This document shows positions 1 through 6,982 of a DNA stretch of 18,295 nucleotides, piece by piece (position 1 is the first letter of the stretch; every line of letters begins with the position of its first letter). Origin of the DNA: an uncultured Eubacteriales bacterium (GTDB lineage: Bacteria; Bacillota; Clostridia; Christensenellales; Aristaeellaceae). The stretch covers positions 1 to 18,295 of the forward strand of contig USCW01000016.1 of assembly GCA_900553315.1 (NCBI GenBank). The letters run 5' to 3'. Made by a program: the position numbers and the translations under genes. The notes below the pieces were generated by a model, which did not search any database, was not told the origin of the DNA, and saw nothing but the letters and a program-made list of their open reading frames with translations.

Positions 1-330
1 GGTGGTCACGGCGGGCACATGAATCAAGTCGATCGCCGCCGAGAACAGCACCGTCGCAATGAAGCTGCGCACCACAAACACCCGGCCCATGGCCTTATAG
101 CCAATGATGAACAGCGGAATGTTCATGAGCATGCTGGTCAGGCCCACCGGCACATCCATCAGGTAATTCAGCACCGTCGCCACGCCCGTCAATCCGCCGG
201 GGGCAATGTTGTTCGGCACCAGAAACATGGGATAGGCCGCACCGCCGATGATGCAGCCAAGCACGATCTGCACATAGGCGACAAGCAACTCCGAACGTCG
301 AACCTTCCCCAGCTTGTCCTTCCAGCTCAT
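1..330 (-). CDS. YitT-family (DUF161) integral membrane protein, N-terminal part
   Basis: The frame opens at an ATG at 330 and runs off the left edge of the window, giving the first 110 residues. A cytoplasmic start (MSWKDKLGKVRRSELL) is followed by a hydrophobic helix, the turn PNNIAPGGLTGVA, a second helix around the segment LTSMLMNIPLFIIGYK, and a third starting at VVRSFIATVLF. The PNNIAPGG-type loop after the first helix is characteristic of YitT/DUF161 membrane proteins of Firmicutes, whose transport or other role is not established. The start at 330 is preferred over an in-frame ATG at 336 because GGAGG lies 7 nt upstream of the former and abuts the latter. The gene runs away from the operon terminator at 386-433, so it is probably transcribed separately. 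The family call is good; the specific function is unknown. Confidence 0.8.
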   Translation of the reverse strand, partial: MSWKDKLGKVRRSELLVAYVQIVLGCIIGGAAYPMFLVPNNIAPGGLTGVATVLNYLMDVPVGLTSMLMNIPLFIIGYKAMGRVFVVRSFIATVLFSAAIDLIHVPAVTT

Positions 331-385
331 CCTCATTCCTCCATGACATTGCCGCTTTCCGCAGGCAAGTTTTTCAGCCTTTATC

Positions 386-433
386 AAAAAAAGAGACGAG
401 GGAACCGCCCTTTCGAAACAGGTCTTCCCTCGC
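386..433 (-). terminator. Rho-independent terminator after the mazF operon
   Basis: On the minus strand an 8-bp stem CGAGGGAA/TTCCCTCG (397-404 with 425-432) with partly complementary inner bases is followed by TCTCTTTTTTT (down to about 386). It lies about 20 nt past the mazF stop codon. It would end the yicC-to-mazF transcript and insulate the YitT-like gene. Confidence 0.8.
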
Positions 434-451
434 GCTCCTTTCCTTATGCCG

Positions 452-796
452 TCATCCGTTTTTCGTGCCCAACGACAGGGCCAAGGCCGCGTCCACCTGC
501 GTCATCACGCTGTCCGGCACGCAGCCGAGATATTTTTCCAGCCGCGCCTTTTCCAGCGTGCGCACCTGCTCCAGCAAAGCCACCGAGTCCTGCCGCAGAC
601 CGCAGATACGTGCAGGCAGCAGCACGTGGATCGGCAGATGCGCCTTGCGCTGCCGGGACGTGATCGCCGCCACAATCACCGTGGGACTGTGCAGATTTCC
701 GCGGTCATTTTGAATAATGAGCACCGGGCGCACACCGCCCTGCTCCGATCCCACCACAGGATCAAGATTTGCGCGATAGATTTCGCCGCGCTTCAT
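452..796 (-). CDS. mazF: MazF/NdoA-type endoribonuclease toxin (PemK family)
   Basis: This 114-residue protein aligns by eye along its full length with Bacillus NdoA: start KRGEIYRANLDPVVGSEQGG, then VRPVLIIQND, a TVIVAAITS strand, and QDSVALLEQVRTLEK near the C-terminus. The family cleaves mRNA at short motifs and is normally held by a MazE-type antitoxin. The conserved Arg of GGVRPV and Thr of AAITS, which are the catalytic positions in the family, are both present, so the toxin looks active. The ATG at 796 was chosen because the longer frame (to 868) adds 24 residues unlike the family. It is the last gene of the operon. In many Firmicutes the antitoxin gene directly precedes ndoA, but here only 99 nt separate it from the upstream metallopeptidase gene and no antitoxin frame is present. 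Confidence 0.9.
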   Translation of the reverse strand: MKRGEIYRANLDPVVGSEQGGVRPVLIIQNDRGNLHSPTVIVAAITSRQRKAHLPIHVLLPARICGLRQDSVALLEQVRTLEKARLEKYLGCVPDSVMTQVDAALALSLGTKNG

Positions 797-895
797 AATC
801 TCACGCTCACTTCCGGGATATCTATAGCTGCTGTCCCTTGAAGGAACAGAAAATTCCCCTTTCAGCATATGTCCCGGAAAAACGCGCGGTGAGAC

Positions 896-1522
896 TCACG
901 CGGGTGGAAGCGGTGCCAAGGGTTCGGACTTGATTTTTTCCCGAAGCGCCATGGCGTTGGGACAGACCTTCGTCAACTCCTCATAGAACGCTGCGGAATG
1001 ATCCGCGTGCAGCAGATGACACATCTCATGCAGCAGCACATAGGCTGTATATTCCCTCGGCAACCGCGCCAGCCGCAGATTCAGGCTGATGCGACGCGTC
1101 TGCGGCTGACAGCTGCCCCAGCGGCTCGTCATTTCCTTCAGGGTAATGCGATCTACCTTCACGCCCATGCGCCGCTCCTGCTCCGGCAGAATGCGTTCAA
1201 GCTCCTTGGTAAGCTCCCGCGCATATAGAGCGCTCAGCTCCTTCTCTCCCGCCGGGAGTACGCCGCCGCCCAGCGGCTCATAGCGTCCCCAAAGAAGATG
1301 CCGCTCCCCTGCCGCATAGCTTGGCTGCCAGCCCCGCTCGCTGAGGCGTGCCGTCATCCAGTCTGTCTGCGCGGTCAAGAACTTCTTCATCTGATCATCG
1401 CTGACCGCCGCAGGGATCGTCAGGGTGAACGTCCCATCCTCCGCATGATAGCGCAGACTGAACCGGCAGCAGCCGCTTCGGCGCACGACCTTCACCCAAT
1501 AACGCTCTGCGAAAAGGTACAT
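896..1522 (-). CDS. YgjP-like zinc metallopeptidase (M48-type, DUF45)
   Basis: A 208-aa protein with the zinc motif HEMCH at residues 165-169 and the following HADHSAAF, which supplies the third ligand in the form usual for the YgjP/DUF45 group. The preceding segment, TSRWGSCQPQTRRISLNLRL (132-151), is the other family hallmark (the RWGSC and ISLN signatures). The N-terminal part, about 1-120, is a beta-rich and then helical domain typical of the group. The substrate is unknown. The start ATG shares one base with the coaBC stop (TAATG), indicating translational coupling. In many Firmicutes priA follows coaBC; this gene occupies that place here. The family assignment is firm; the physiological role is not known. 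Confidence 0.85.
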   Translation of the reverse strand: MYLFAERYWVKVVRRSGCCRFSLRYHAEDGTFTLTIPAAVSDDQMKKFLTAQTDWMTARLSERGWQPSYAAGERHLLWGRYEPLGGGVLPAGEKELSALYARELTKELERILPEQERRMGVKVDRITLKEMTSRWGSCQPQTRRISLNLRLARLPREYTAYVLLHEMCHLLHADHSAAFYEELTKVCPNAMALREKIKSEPLAPLPPA

Positions 1523-2724
1523 TATGCTTGCCTCAGCTTGTCGATCTTATTCAATATCTCCTGCGCCAGCGCCGCCTTGCTTTGCAGCGGGCACTCCGTT
1601 GCGCCCTGCCGTGTCAGCAGCGTGGCGATATTCGTATCCACGTTGAAGCCCGCGCCGGGCTTGGACACATCATTGGCAACGATCATGTCCAGATTCTTCT
1701 TTTGCAGCTTCTTGGCGGCGTTCTCCATCAGGTGCTCCGTCTCTGCGGCGAAGCCCACGAGAATCTGCCCCGGACGCTTGGCGCTGCCCACAGCGGCGGC
1801 AATGTCGGGATTCTCCACCAGCTCCACCATGAAGGGCATCCCGTCCTGCTTCTTCAGCTTCTGATCGTGCCGCACGGCAAAGCGGTAATCTGCCGGGGCT
1901 GCCGCCTGAATCACCACGTCCGCCAGCTTTGCTTCCGCCGTCACCGCGTCGTAAAGCTCCTGCGTGCTTTCCACGCGGATCACTTGCACGCCCGTGGGCG
2001 GCTCCACCTGCGTGATGCCGCAAATCACCGTCACATCCGCGCCGCGATCCCGCGCCGCCGCCGCAATGGCAAAGCCCATTTTGCCGGAAGAATCGTTGCT
2101 CAAAAAGCGCACCGGATCGAGCCGCTCACGGGTCGCCCCCGCCGTTACCAGCACCTTGACCCCCTCATAGTCCTGCCGGGGGCAGAGCAATTCCTCAATA
2201 GCCGCGACAATCTCCTGCGGCTCGGACATGCGCCCGGAGCCGCTGTCGCCACAGGCCAGAAAGCCGCTGTCCGGGCCGATCACATGCACGCCCCGCTCCC
2301 GAAGCACCGCCATATTCTTACGGGTGGCCTCCGCCTCCCACATGTTCACGTTCATGGCAGGGGCCACGAGAATGGGCGCACGGGTCGCCAGCGCCGTGGT
2401 GGAAAGCATATCATCCGCCAGTCCCCATGCCAGCTTAGCAAGGATGTTCGCCGTGGCGGGCGCGATGCAGAACAGCTCCGCCCGCTTCGCCAGCGCCACA
2501 TGCTCCACCTCCCAGCGCTCCGGGCGCTCGAAGGTATCCGTCACCACCGGATTGGCGGACATGGTCTCAAAGGTCAGCGGCGCGACAAACTGCGTCGCAT
2601 TTTTCGTCATAATGACGTGAACATTTGCCCCCTGCTTGCGCAAAAGGGAGACAATCTCCGCGCTTTTGAACGCGGCGATGCCTCCCGTTACGCCCAGCAC
2701 AACTTCTCTGCCGGTCAGCTTCAT
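1522..2724 (-). CDS. coaBC: Bifunctional phosphopantothenoylcysteine decarboxylase / phosphopantothenate-cysteine ligase
   Basis: A 400-aa protein of standard length for CoaBC, which makes 4'-phosphopantetheine from phosphopantothenate in coenzyme A synthesis. The N-terminal flavoprotein decarboxylase half (about 1-180) has GVTGGIAAFKSAEIV at the FMN-binding start, the PAMNVNMW motif, and the ACGDSGSGRM loop bearing the catalytic cysteine. The CoaB ligase half (about 188-400) starts at VKVLVTAGATRERLDPVRF, with NDSSGKMGFAIA and IVGFAAETE-like (here LVGFAAETE) signatures and the KK.LD.IVAND segment. The start overlaps the rpoZ stop by 4 nt (ATGA), and the stop overlaps the next gene, so the cluster is translationally coupled. 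Confidence 0.97.
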   Translation of the reverse strand: MKLTGREVVLGVTGGIAAFKSAEIVSLLRKQGANVHVIMTKNATQFVAPLTFETMSANPVVTDTFERPERWEVEHVALAKRAELFCIAPATANILAKLAWGLADDMLSTTALATRAPILVAPAMNVNMWEAEATRKNMAVLRERGVHVIGPDSGFLACGDSGSGRMSEPQEIVAAIEELLCPRQDYEGVKVLVTAGATRERLDPVRFLSNDSSGKMGFAIAAAARDRGADVTVICGITQVEPPTGVQVIRVESTQELYDAVTAEAKLADVVIQAAAPADYRFAVRHDQKLKKQDGMPFMVELVENPDIAAAVGSAKRPGQILVGFAAETEHLMENAAKKLQKKNLDMIVANDVSKPGAGFNVDTNIATLLTRQGATECPLQSKAALAQEILNKIDKLRQA

Positions 2725-2948
2725 GCCTGCTCCTGCTCTTCCTCTTCATCCGCCGGGCGGTCATAGGTAATCAGTCCGCGATTGATCTCCTCCACGGCCA
2801 CCTTCAAGGGCTTCATTTCCTTCGCATCGATCAGCGGCTGTGCGCCGCCCACGATCTGACGACCGCGCTTGGAGGCCTCCACCACCAGCGTATAGCGGCT
2901 GTCCGCGTGCTCCAGCAGCTCCAGCACATTGGGTTCAACAATCGACAT
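2721..2948 (-). CDS. rpoZ: RNA polymerase omega subunit
   Basis: A small protein of 75 aa beginning MSIVEPNVLELLEHADSRYT, with LVVEASKRGRQIV, the conserved omega core that latches the C-terminus of beta-prime. It ends in an acidic tail (EEEEQEQA). Two in-frame ATGs exist, at 2954 and 2948. AGGAGG ends 2 nt before the first and 8 nt before the second, so 2948 is the better start. It lies between gmk and coaBC, the usual Firmicute order, and overlaps coaBC by 4 nt. Confidence 0.93.
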   Translation of the reverse strand: MSIVEPNVLELLEHADSRYTLVVEASKRGRQIVGGAQPLIDAKEMKPLKVAVEEINRGLITYDRPADEEEEQEQA

Positions 2949-2985
2949 TTTCATTTCCTCCTTACATATTTCCGCGTCTGAGCCG

Positions 2986-3591
2986 TTACTCCGCCTCGAT
3001 CACCGGGAAATACCGGTTGGTGCGCTGCTTTTCTGCCATCGCAATGGCGGACAGCTGCGCATAGGCTAGCTCCAGCTCGTCGTTGACAACAACATATTGA
3101 TACTTCTGCATCTGGTCGATTTCCCCCTTGGCGTTGCCAAGGCGGCGTTCGATCTCCACGGGGTCGTCCGTGTTGCGGGTGTGCAGACGCACCCGCAGGG
3201 CCTTATAGCTGGGGGGCAGGATAAACACGCTGACGCATTCAGGCTCCTGCTCCATCACCATGCGCGCCCCTTGAGGATCAATGTCCAGCAGCACATTCTG
3301 CCCCTTCTCCATGCGCTCATAGACCTCGCTCTTCAGCGTGCCATAGCGGTGTCCATGGACAGTGGCATGCTCCAGAAAAGCATCCTCGGCTAACAGTTTA
3401 TCATATTCTTCGTCAGAAAGAAAGTGGTAATGCACATCTTCGATCTCCGTGGAGCGCTTTGCGCGGGTGGTTGCCGACACGGAAAACGTAAAGCTTGGAT
3501 CGTCATTCAGCAGCTTCGCCGCCAGCGTTCCCTTGCCCGTGCCGCTCGGCCCGGAAATCACCATCAGCATACCCTTGCGCGTTGCCTTCAT
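2986..3591 (-). CDS. gmk: Guanylate kinase
   Basis: A 201-aa protein of normal family length that phosphorylates GMP to GDP using ATP. The P-loop GPSGTGKGTL is at about residues 14-23. SVSATTRAKRSTEIEDVHYHFLSDEEY carries the GMP-binding residues (written in the family as TTR and the VxYxF segment). DIDPQGARMV is the variant of the DIDxQGA motif, and VFILPPS plus the lid RNTDDPVEIERRL follow. GGAGG sits 7 nt before the ATG. The start overlaps the remA stop (ATGA), so expression is coupled to remA. Confidence 0.97.
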   Translation of the reverse strand: MKATRKGMLMVISGPSGTGKGTLAAKLLNDDPSFTFSVSATTRAKRSTEIEDVHYHFLSDEEYDKLLAEDAFLEHATVHGHRYGTLKSEVYERMEKGQNVLLDIDPQGARMVMEQEPECVSVFILPPSYKALRVRLHTRNTDDPVEIERRLGNAKGEIDQMQKYQYVVVNDELELAYAQLSAIAMAEKQRTNRYFPVIEAE

Positions 3592-3851
3592 TCTGCATCC
3601 TCCCCATTATTGCCGTCCCTGTTTTCCATACGCCCCGCCACCGTCTCCGGCTGCAGGGGGGACAGCACCACATGATCGCTGTCCATGATAATCACCGCCC
3701 GGGTCCGTCTGCCATACGTTGCGTCGATGACCCGCCCCGTTTCCCGCGCATCCTGCACCAAGCGGCGCACCGGCGCGGATTCCGGGCTGACGATCGCCAC
3801 CAGCCGGGACGCGGCGACCATGTTGCCAAATCCGATATTGACCAGCCTCAT
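3588..3851 (-). CDS. remA: RemA-like DNA-binding regulator (DUF370)
   Basis: An 87-residue protein opening MRLVNIGFGNMVAASRLVAI, with the continuation SPESAPVRRLV and GRVIDATYGRRTRAVIIMDS. This matches RemA (YlzA), the ring-forming DNA-binding protein that in Bacillus activates biofilm matrix and osmolyte genes. The C-terminal 15 residues are acidic and unlike the core. In Firmicutes remA sits between yicC and gmk, as here, with a 9-nt gap from yicC and a 4-nt overlap with gmk. Whether it controls matrix genes in this organism is not visible. Confidence 0.93.
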   Translation of the reverse strand: MRLVNIGFGNMVAASRLVAIVSPESAPVRRLVQDARETGRVIDATYGRRTRAVIIMDSDHVVLSPLQPETVAGRMENRDGNNGEDAE

Positions 3852-3860
3852 GCCGTCGCC

Positions 3861-4733
3861 TCACTCCACGTTTTGAACCTGCTCGCGCAGCTTCTCGATC
3901 TCCGACTTGGCGGCGACCACGCAGTTGGTGATCTCCACGTCCGAGGCCTTGGAACCGATGGTGTTAACCTCGCGGTTCATTTCCTGCGTGAGGAAATCCA
4001 ACCGGCGGCCCACCTCGCCTGCTTCATTCAGGCATGCCCGCATCTGCGCGATATGGCTTTGCAGCCGGGACAGCTCCTCGTCAATGGCTGCCTTATCCGC
4101 AAAGATAGCTCCCTCCTGTGCCAGCCGCTGAGGCTCCACAGGCGCGACGGGCAGCTCGGCCAGCCGTGCGGTCAGCCGTTCCCGATAGGCCTCGGGCGCC
4201 TGGGGCGCACGCAGGGCGATCTGATCCCGCAGAGCCGCCAGCGCGTCCAGATGCTCGTTCAAGTCCCGGCGCAGCGCTTCGCCCTCCCGGGCACGCATGG
4301 CCTGTACCTCTTCAAGCACCTTCGCCAGCACAGCCTGTGCAAGCGCCGTCACCTGTTCCCGATCCTCCTCGGCCTCCGTGACCTGTACCACATCGGGCAG
4401 GTTCATCAGCTCGGCCACGGTGAGGCGTTCCGAAGCCCCGGAGGCCTGACGCACCTGCTCCGCCGCCATCTCATACGCGGCCACCAGCGCCGTATCCACC
4501 GTCACGGTACGGGCGTCGGCGCGGGTATTGCGGTAATTCACAAAAACGTCCGCATGACCCCGGCGCAGCTTCGCCGCCAGCTCCCGGCGGAGCGTCTCCT
4601 CCAGAAAGCTGATGTTCCGGGGCATACGGAAGGATACATCCAGAAAACGATGGTTCACCGTTTTGATTTCAAGGGTCATTTCCCGACCTTCTAAAGTCAG
4701 CTGACAACGGCCATAGCCGGTCATGCTTTGCAC
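3861..4733 (-). CDS. yicC: YicC-family endoribonuclease
   Basis: A 290-aa protein of usual length. The N-terminus MQSMTGYGRCQLTLEGREMT and the following EIKTVNHRFLDVSFRMPR are diagnostic of the YicC family, and the C-terminal part (DUF1732) has LDFLTQEMNREVNTIGSKA. Members have been shown to be endoribonucleases acting on small RNA or mRNA. The start is a GTG at 4733, with GGGAGG 8 nt upstream; the ATG three codons later would be badly spaced. It is the first gene of the operon, downstream of the promoter at 4763-4791. Confidence 0.95.
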   Translation of the reverse strand: MQSMTGYGRCQLTLEGREMTLEIKTVNHRFLDVSFRMPRNISFLEETLRRELAAKLRRGHADVFVNYRNTRADARTVTVDTALVAAYEMAAEQVRQASGASERLTVAELMNLPDVVQVTEAEEDREQVTALAQAVLAKVLEEVQAMRAREGEALRRDLNEHLDALAALRDQIALRAPQAPEAYRERLTARLAELPVAPVEPQRLAQEGAIFADKAAIDEELSRLQSHIAQMRACLNEAGEVGRRLDFLTQEMNREVNTIGSKASDVEITNCVVAAKSEIEKLREQVQNVE

Positions 4734-4762
4734 AGGCGCGGCCTCCCTTCGTGTAGTGAATC

Positions 4763-4791
4763 ATTATACCACAGGACACGCGCCGTGAAAA
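4763..4791 (-). promoter_or_regulatory. Sigma-A type promoter of the yicC operon
   Basis: On the minus strand TTTTCA (4791-4786), a 17-nt spacer, then TATAAT (4768-4763) preceded by TGG, giving an extended -10 (TGGTATAAT). The predicted start of transcription is about 22 nt upstream of the yicC GTG codon. Confidence 0.8.
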
Positions 4792-4804
4792 GTCCTCAGC
4801 TTCG

Positions 4805-4842
4805 AAAAAATGGAGCGCCCCTATTGCGAGAGACGCTCCATT
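4805..4842 (-). terminator. Rho-independent terminator of the secreted-protein gene
   Basis: A 9-bp perfect stem AATGGAGCG/CGCTCCATT (4809-4817 with 4834-4842), followed on the minus strand by TTTTTT. It lies about 20 nt after the stop codon at 4864 and just upstream of the yicC promoter. Confidence 0.9.
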
Positions 4843-4863
4843 GCAGTCCTGTATGCCGCAGCC

Positions 4864-5406
4864 TCAGCCCCACGGCACAAAAACGTATTCCATATAGGTG
4901 ATTTCCTGCTGATCGTTCAGTTGAATCTGCGTGGTCACAAACCAGAAGTCCGGTGAAGCCGTTTCCAACTCTTCATCCGTCAGATCCGCGCTGAAAGTCA
5001 ACTCATGACCATCATAGTTGTCCCGCCCGATATATGCGTCGATGTACCATTGATACAAGTCATTCACAGGGATATACGTCAGTTCATCGCCGTACATGCT
5101 TTCCAGCATCATCGCATGAAAATCCTGCGCCAGCGGGTAGGTCTGTTCCGACTCCGGCGCCTCGTCGCTTTCCTCGCACTCCTCCCCCAACACCGTCCGC
5201 TCATAGAAGCCCGTCACAGATCGCACTTGATGGTTCTCGTCGCAGTTCAGCCTTGTGATCGTAAAGTGATCATAAACGGTTCCCGCCGCATTCACATACA
5301 CCGCAAAATCATGTTCTTCCGCAGGCTGCTTCTCCTGCGCCTGTCCTGCCGTCGCAGTCAGCAGCAGGATGCAGCAAAGCAAAAATGCAATCCACCGTTT
5401 TTTCAT
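4864..5406 (-). CDS. Small secreted protein of unknown function
   Basis: A 180-aa protein with a clear Sec signal peptide: MKKRW, a hydrophobic stretch IAFLLCCILLLTATAG, and a likely cleavage after AGQAQ near residue 24. No lipobox cysteine follows the hydrophobic core, so release or loose surface association is more likely than lipid anchoring. The mature part is acidic and rich in aromatic residues (Tyr, Phe, Trp), with short alternating beta-like strands such as HDFAVYVNAAGTVYDHFTI and ITYMEYVFVPWG. No family is recognised. GGAGG lies 9 nt before the ATG. The gene appears monocistronic, with its own terminator. It reads like a real gene because of the signal peptide, ribosome site and terminator. 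Confidence 0.75.
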   Translation of the reverse strand: MKKRWIAFLLCCILLLTATAGQAQEKQPAEEHDFAVYVNAAGTVYDHFTITRLNCDENHQVRSVTGFYERTVLGEECEESDEAPESEQTYPLAQDFHAMMLESMYGDELTYIPVNDLYQWYIDAYIGRDNYDGHELTFSADLTDEELETASPDFWFVTTQIQLNDQQEITYMEYVFVPWG

Positions 5407-5493
5407 TGTGCGCTTCCTCCCTTTCGGCTTCGTCGTTCACCTATTGATAAGAACGTAAAAGCCTTTCCATGGCTTGCATTTTCTGGAAAAATT

Positions 5494-5786
5494 TCATGAT
5501 TTTTGTAACGTCAGTCGATTGCATATGCCGCTGCGGCGGAACTGCATGGGTGACATACCCCTCTCCCCTTAAAGACGGCGGCGAAGTAGGTCACGGACTG
5601 GAAGCCACATACCTGAGCGATTTCTTCAGATTGCGTTGTTGTCGTCAGCGGCAGACGCGCATGGGTTAGCCGCCGCTGACGCACATAGTCGCCAAAGGTG
5701 CGGCCCACCAGCGAACGAAAGATTTCGCATAGATGACATTTGCTGATGAACACCGCCTCGCCGACCGCATCAAGTGACGTTTCCAT
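5494..5786 (-). pseudogene. Remnant of an AraC-family DNA-binding domain
   Basis: Reading from 5786 on the minus strand, the segments SLDAVGEAVFISKCHLCEIF, DYVRQRRLTHAR and IAQVCGFQSVTYFAAVFKG follow the two helix-turn-helix units of AraC/XylS regulators in order. After VFKG the frame is lost: the expected ending GMSPMQFRR is encoded in another reading frame (around 5530-5555), ending at 5494, while the original frame stops at 5511. The sensor domain that should precede the DNA-binding part is absent; the homology begins right next to the CRISPR repeat at 5795. The gene is therefore missing its 5' part and is frameshifted at its 3' end. It is probably nonfunctional. Confidence 0.7.
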
Positions 5787-5794
5787 GCCTACAA

Positions 5795-5826
5795 ATTTCA
5801 ATCTACGTTCCCCGCGCGGGGAACGG
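5795..5826 (-). CRISPR. Single type I-C-like CRISPR repeat, no spacers
   Basis: On the minus strand the unit has the stem-loop GTTCCCCGCGCGGGGAAC followed by GTAGATTGAAAT. The 3' tail matches the type I-C consensus GTGGATTGAAAT except for one G-to-A change, and the length of about 32 nt fits. The stem with flanking bases is a perfect 20-bp palindrome. It lies downstream of cas7 in the orientation expected for a I-C array. No second copy occurs at the usual 66-nt spacing, so there is no array in this window. Confidence 0.75.
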
Positions 5827-6031
5827 CCGAAGAAGATTATGCAAATCTTCTACAAAAGTATATTTAAAACTAACATATTTGCCAATTTTTGCGCATCATC
5901 CGAGAAAGCAACACCTTACCGCATTATGAAAACACCCTATCGTCCCGAATTTAAGGCGCGAACCTGCAAAGGAACTTTTGTACACTTTCATTCCGCACAG
6001 GTGCTATAACTGCGCCGCACGACTCAAAGCA
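5827..6031 (-). other. Leader-like AT-rich region between cas7 and the lone repeat
   Basis: About 200 nt without a supported gene. Reading on the minus strand from cas7 it contains TGTGCGGAATGAAAG, then GCAGGTTCGCGCC, then an AT-rich tract leading directly into the repeat at 5826. The order of a GC-rich, partly self-complementary start with a GGTTCGCG element, then AT-rich DNA, then a repeat resembles type I-C leaders as I remember them; I could not compare sequences. No trace of cas4, cas1 or cas2 is visible. Confidence 0.45.
5831..5851. repeat. 8-bp inverted repeat at the leader-repeat junction
   Basis: AGAAGATT and AATCTTCT (5831-5838 and 5844-5851) flank ATGCA, a perfect dyad 4 nt from the CRISPR repeat. 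It could be a protein-binding site of the leader or a chance palindrome. There is no poly-T tail to make it a terminator. Confidence 0.5.
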
Positions 6032-6979
6032 TCAGTATTTTCCATCATAGGGTGTGTACTTCAAATCTTTCATGCCGGTCATATCTACCGTAACCGTCGG
6101 GAGCTCATTCGGATCATCCGACTGCACAACGTGCAGCGAGCGATGCACCTTAGCGGAAGAATACTGGCCATTCGGGCAGTCGTGCTCCCACCAAATGAGC
6201 TTAACCACCTCCATGCTGCCGTCCGGACGAGCGCTGGTCGCATCGTTGCAGAAGAGCGTAAGCAGCGCTTCCTTGAGCTTCTCCGCATCCTCTGCGCTGA
6301 ATCCGGTCTTGCTGGCGGGCTGCACGTTGATGGAGCCAAAGGTCGTGTAGACCCCATAGCTCACGCGGTGCTTCGTGCCCATCGTATCAGACGCTTTCCA
6401 GTCCGGGTCTGCGCCGGTTTCCAGATTGACGGACTTGGTGATCTGCGTGCTGACCACGTCCACTTCCTTCACGGAAAAGGCGCTCTGGATGCTCACCGGG
6501 CCGCGAATACCAATGGATACAGCGTCGCTACCGACATTCTCATCATCAGCTTTGTCATCATTCTTTTTCTTTTTATCTTCTTTAAACGCGAACACCTGAC
6601 CAAAGGCTCGCACATCCAGCCATGTTTCACAGGCAATTCGAGCGTAATCCTCCCGCGAGACGGGCACGGCATCCTTCGTCTTCTTCTGCGCCTTGATGGC
6701 CTCCAAGCACGCCTTCAGCGCCGGACAAGCATCCGCACGATCCTTCAGAGAACGGAAGTTATCCCCCACCGCCCGGTGGTCGTCCGACTGCACAAACACC
6801 GGGTAGCCCTCGTCGACCCAGCGATTGCGGATTTTACGCTTCATGCATACGTCGCTCACCTCGCCGAAGCCTTCATAGGTGGTGCGCGGCCGATTGCCGT
6901 CGAGAGGATCGCCGTTGGGGTTCGCGTTGCGCGCCGTGAAAACAAGGGCAAAGTCGATTTTGTTTTTCAGAGCAGTCAT
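6032..6979 (-). CDS. cas7: Type I-C Cascade backbone protein Cas7 (Csd2)
   Basis: A 315-aa Cas7-group RAMP protein that forms the helical filament along the crRNA. The start has LVFTARNANPNGDPLDGNRP and VSDVCMKRKIRNRW, diagnostic of Csd2/Csh2. The central segment WLDVRAFGQVFAF and then SIGIRGPVSIQSAFSV are the other signatures, followed by Q..T.S.N at 179-186 and GTKHRVSYGVY. Between AFGQVFAF and SIGIRGPV lies an unusual charged insert of about 20 residues (133-153, KEDKKKKNDDKADDENVGSD) not expected in the family, which explains part of the extra length over about 290 aa. The ATG is 3 nt after the cas8c stop, with AAAGGATG upstream inside cas8c. It is the last gene of the cas operon; in complete I-C loci cas4-cas1-cas2 follow. 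Confidence 0.95.
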   Translation of the reverse strand: MTALKNKIDFALVFTARNANPNGDPLDGNRPRTTYEGFGEVSDVCMKRKIRNRWVDEGYPVFVQSDDHRAVGDNFRSLKDRADACPALKACLEAIKAQKKTKDAVPVSREDYARIACETWLDVRAFGQVFAFKEDKKKKNDDKADDENVGSDAVSIGIRGPVSIQSAFSVKEVDVVSTQITKSVNLETGADPDWKASDTMGTKHRVSYGVYTTFGSINVQPASKTGFSAEDAEKLKEALLTLFCNDATSARPDGSMEVVKLIWWEHDCPNGQYSSAKVHRSLHVVQSDDPNELPTVTVDMTGMKDLKYTPYDGKY

Positions 6980-6982
6980 GTG

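Noticed and set aside
797..868. Longer MazF starting at 868
   Set aside because: The added 24 residues do not match NdoA/MazF, and the ATG at 796 begins exactly at the conserved KRGEIY.
5511..5801. A complete 96-residue gene starting at the TTG at 5801
   Set aside because: That start codon lies inside the CRISPR repeat tail, and the frame ends in sequence unlike AraC while the proper AraC ending is in another frame. It is called a remnant instead.
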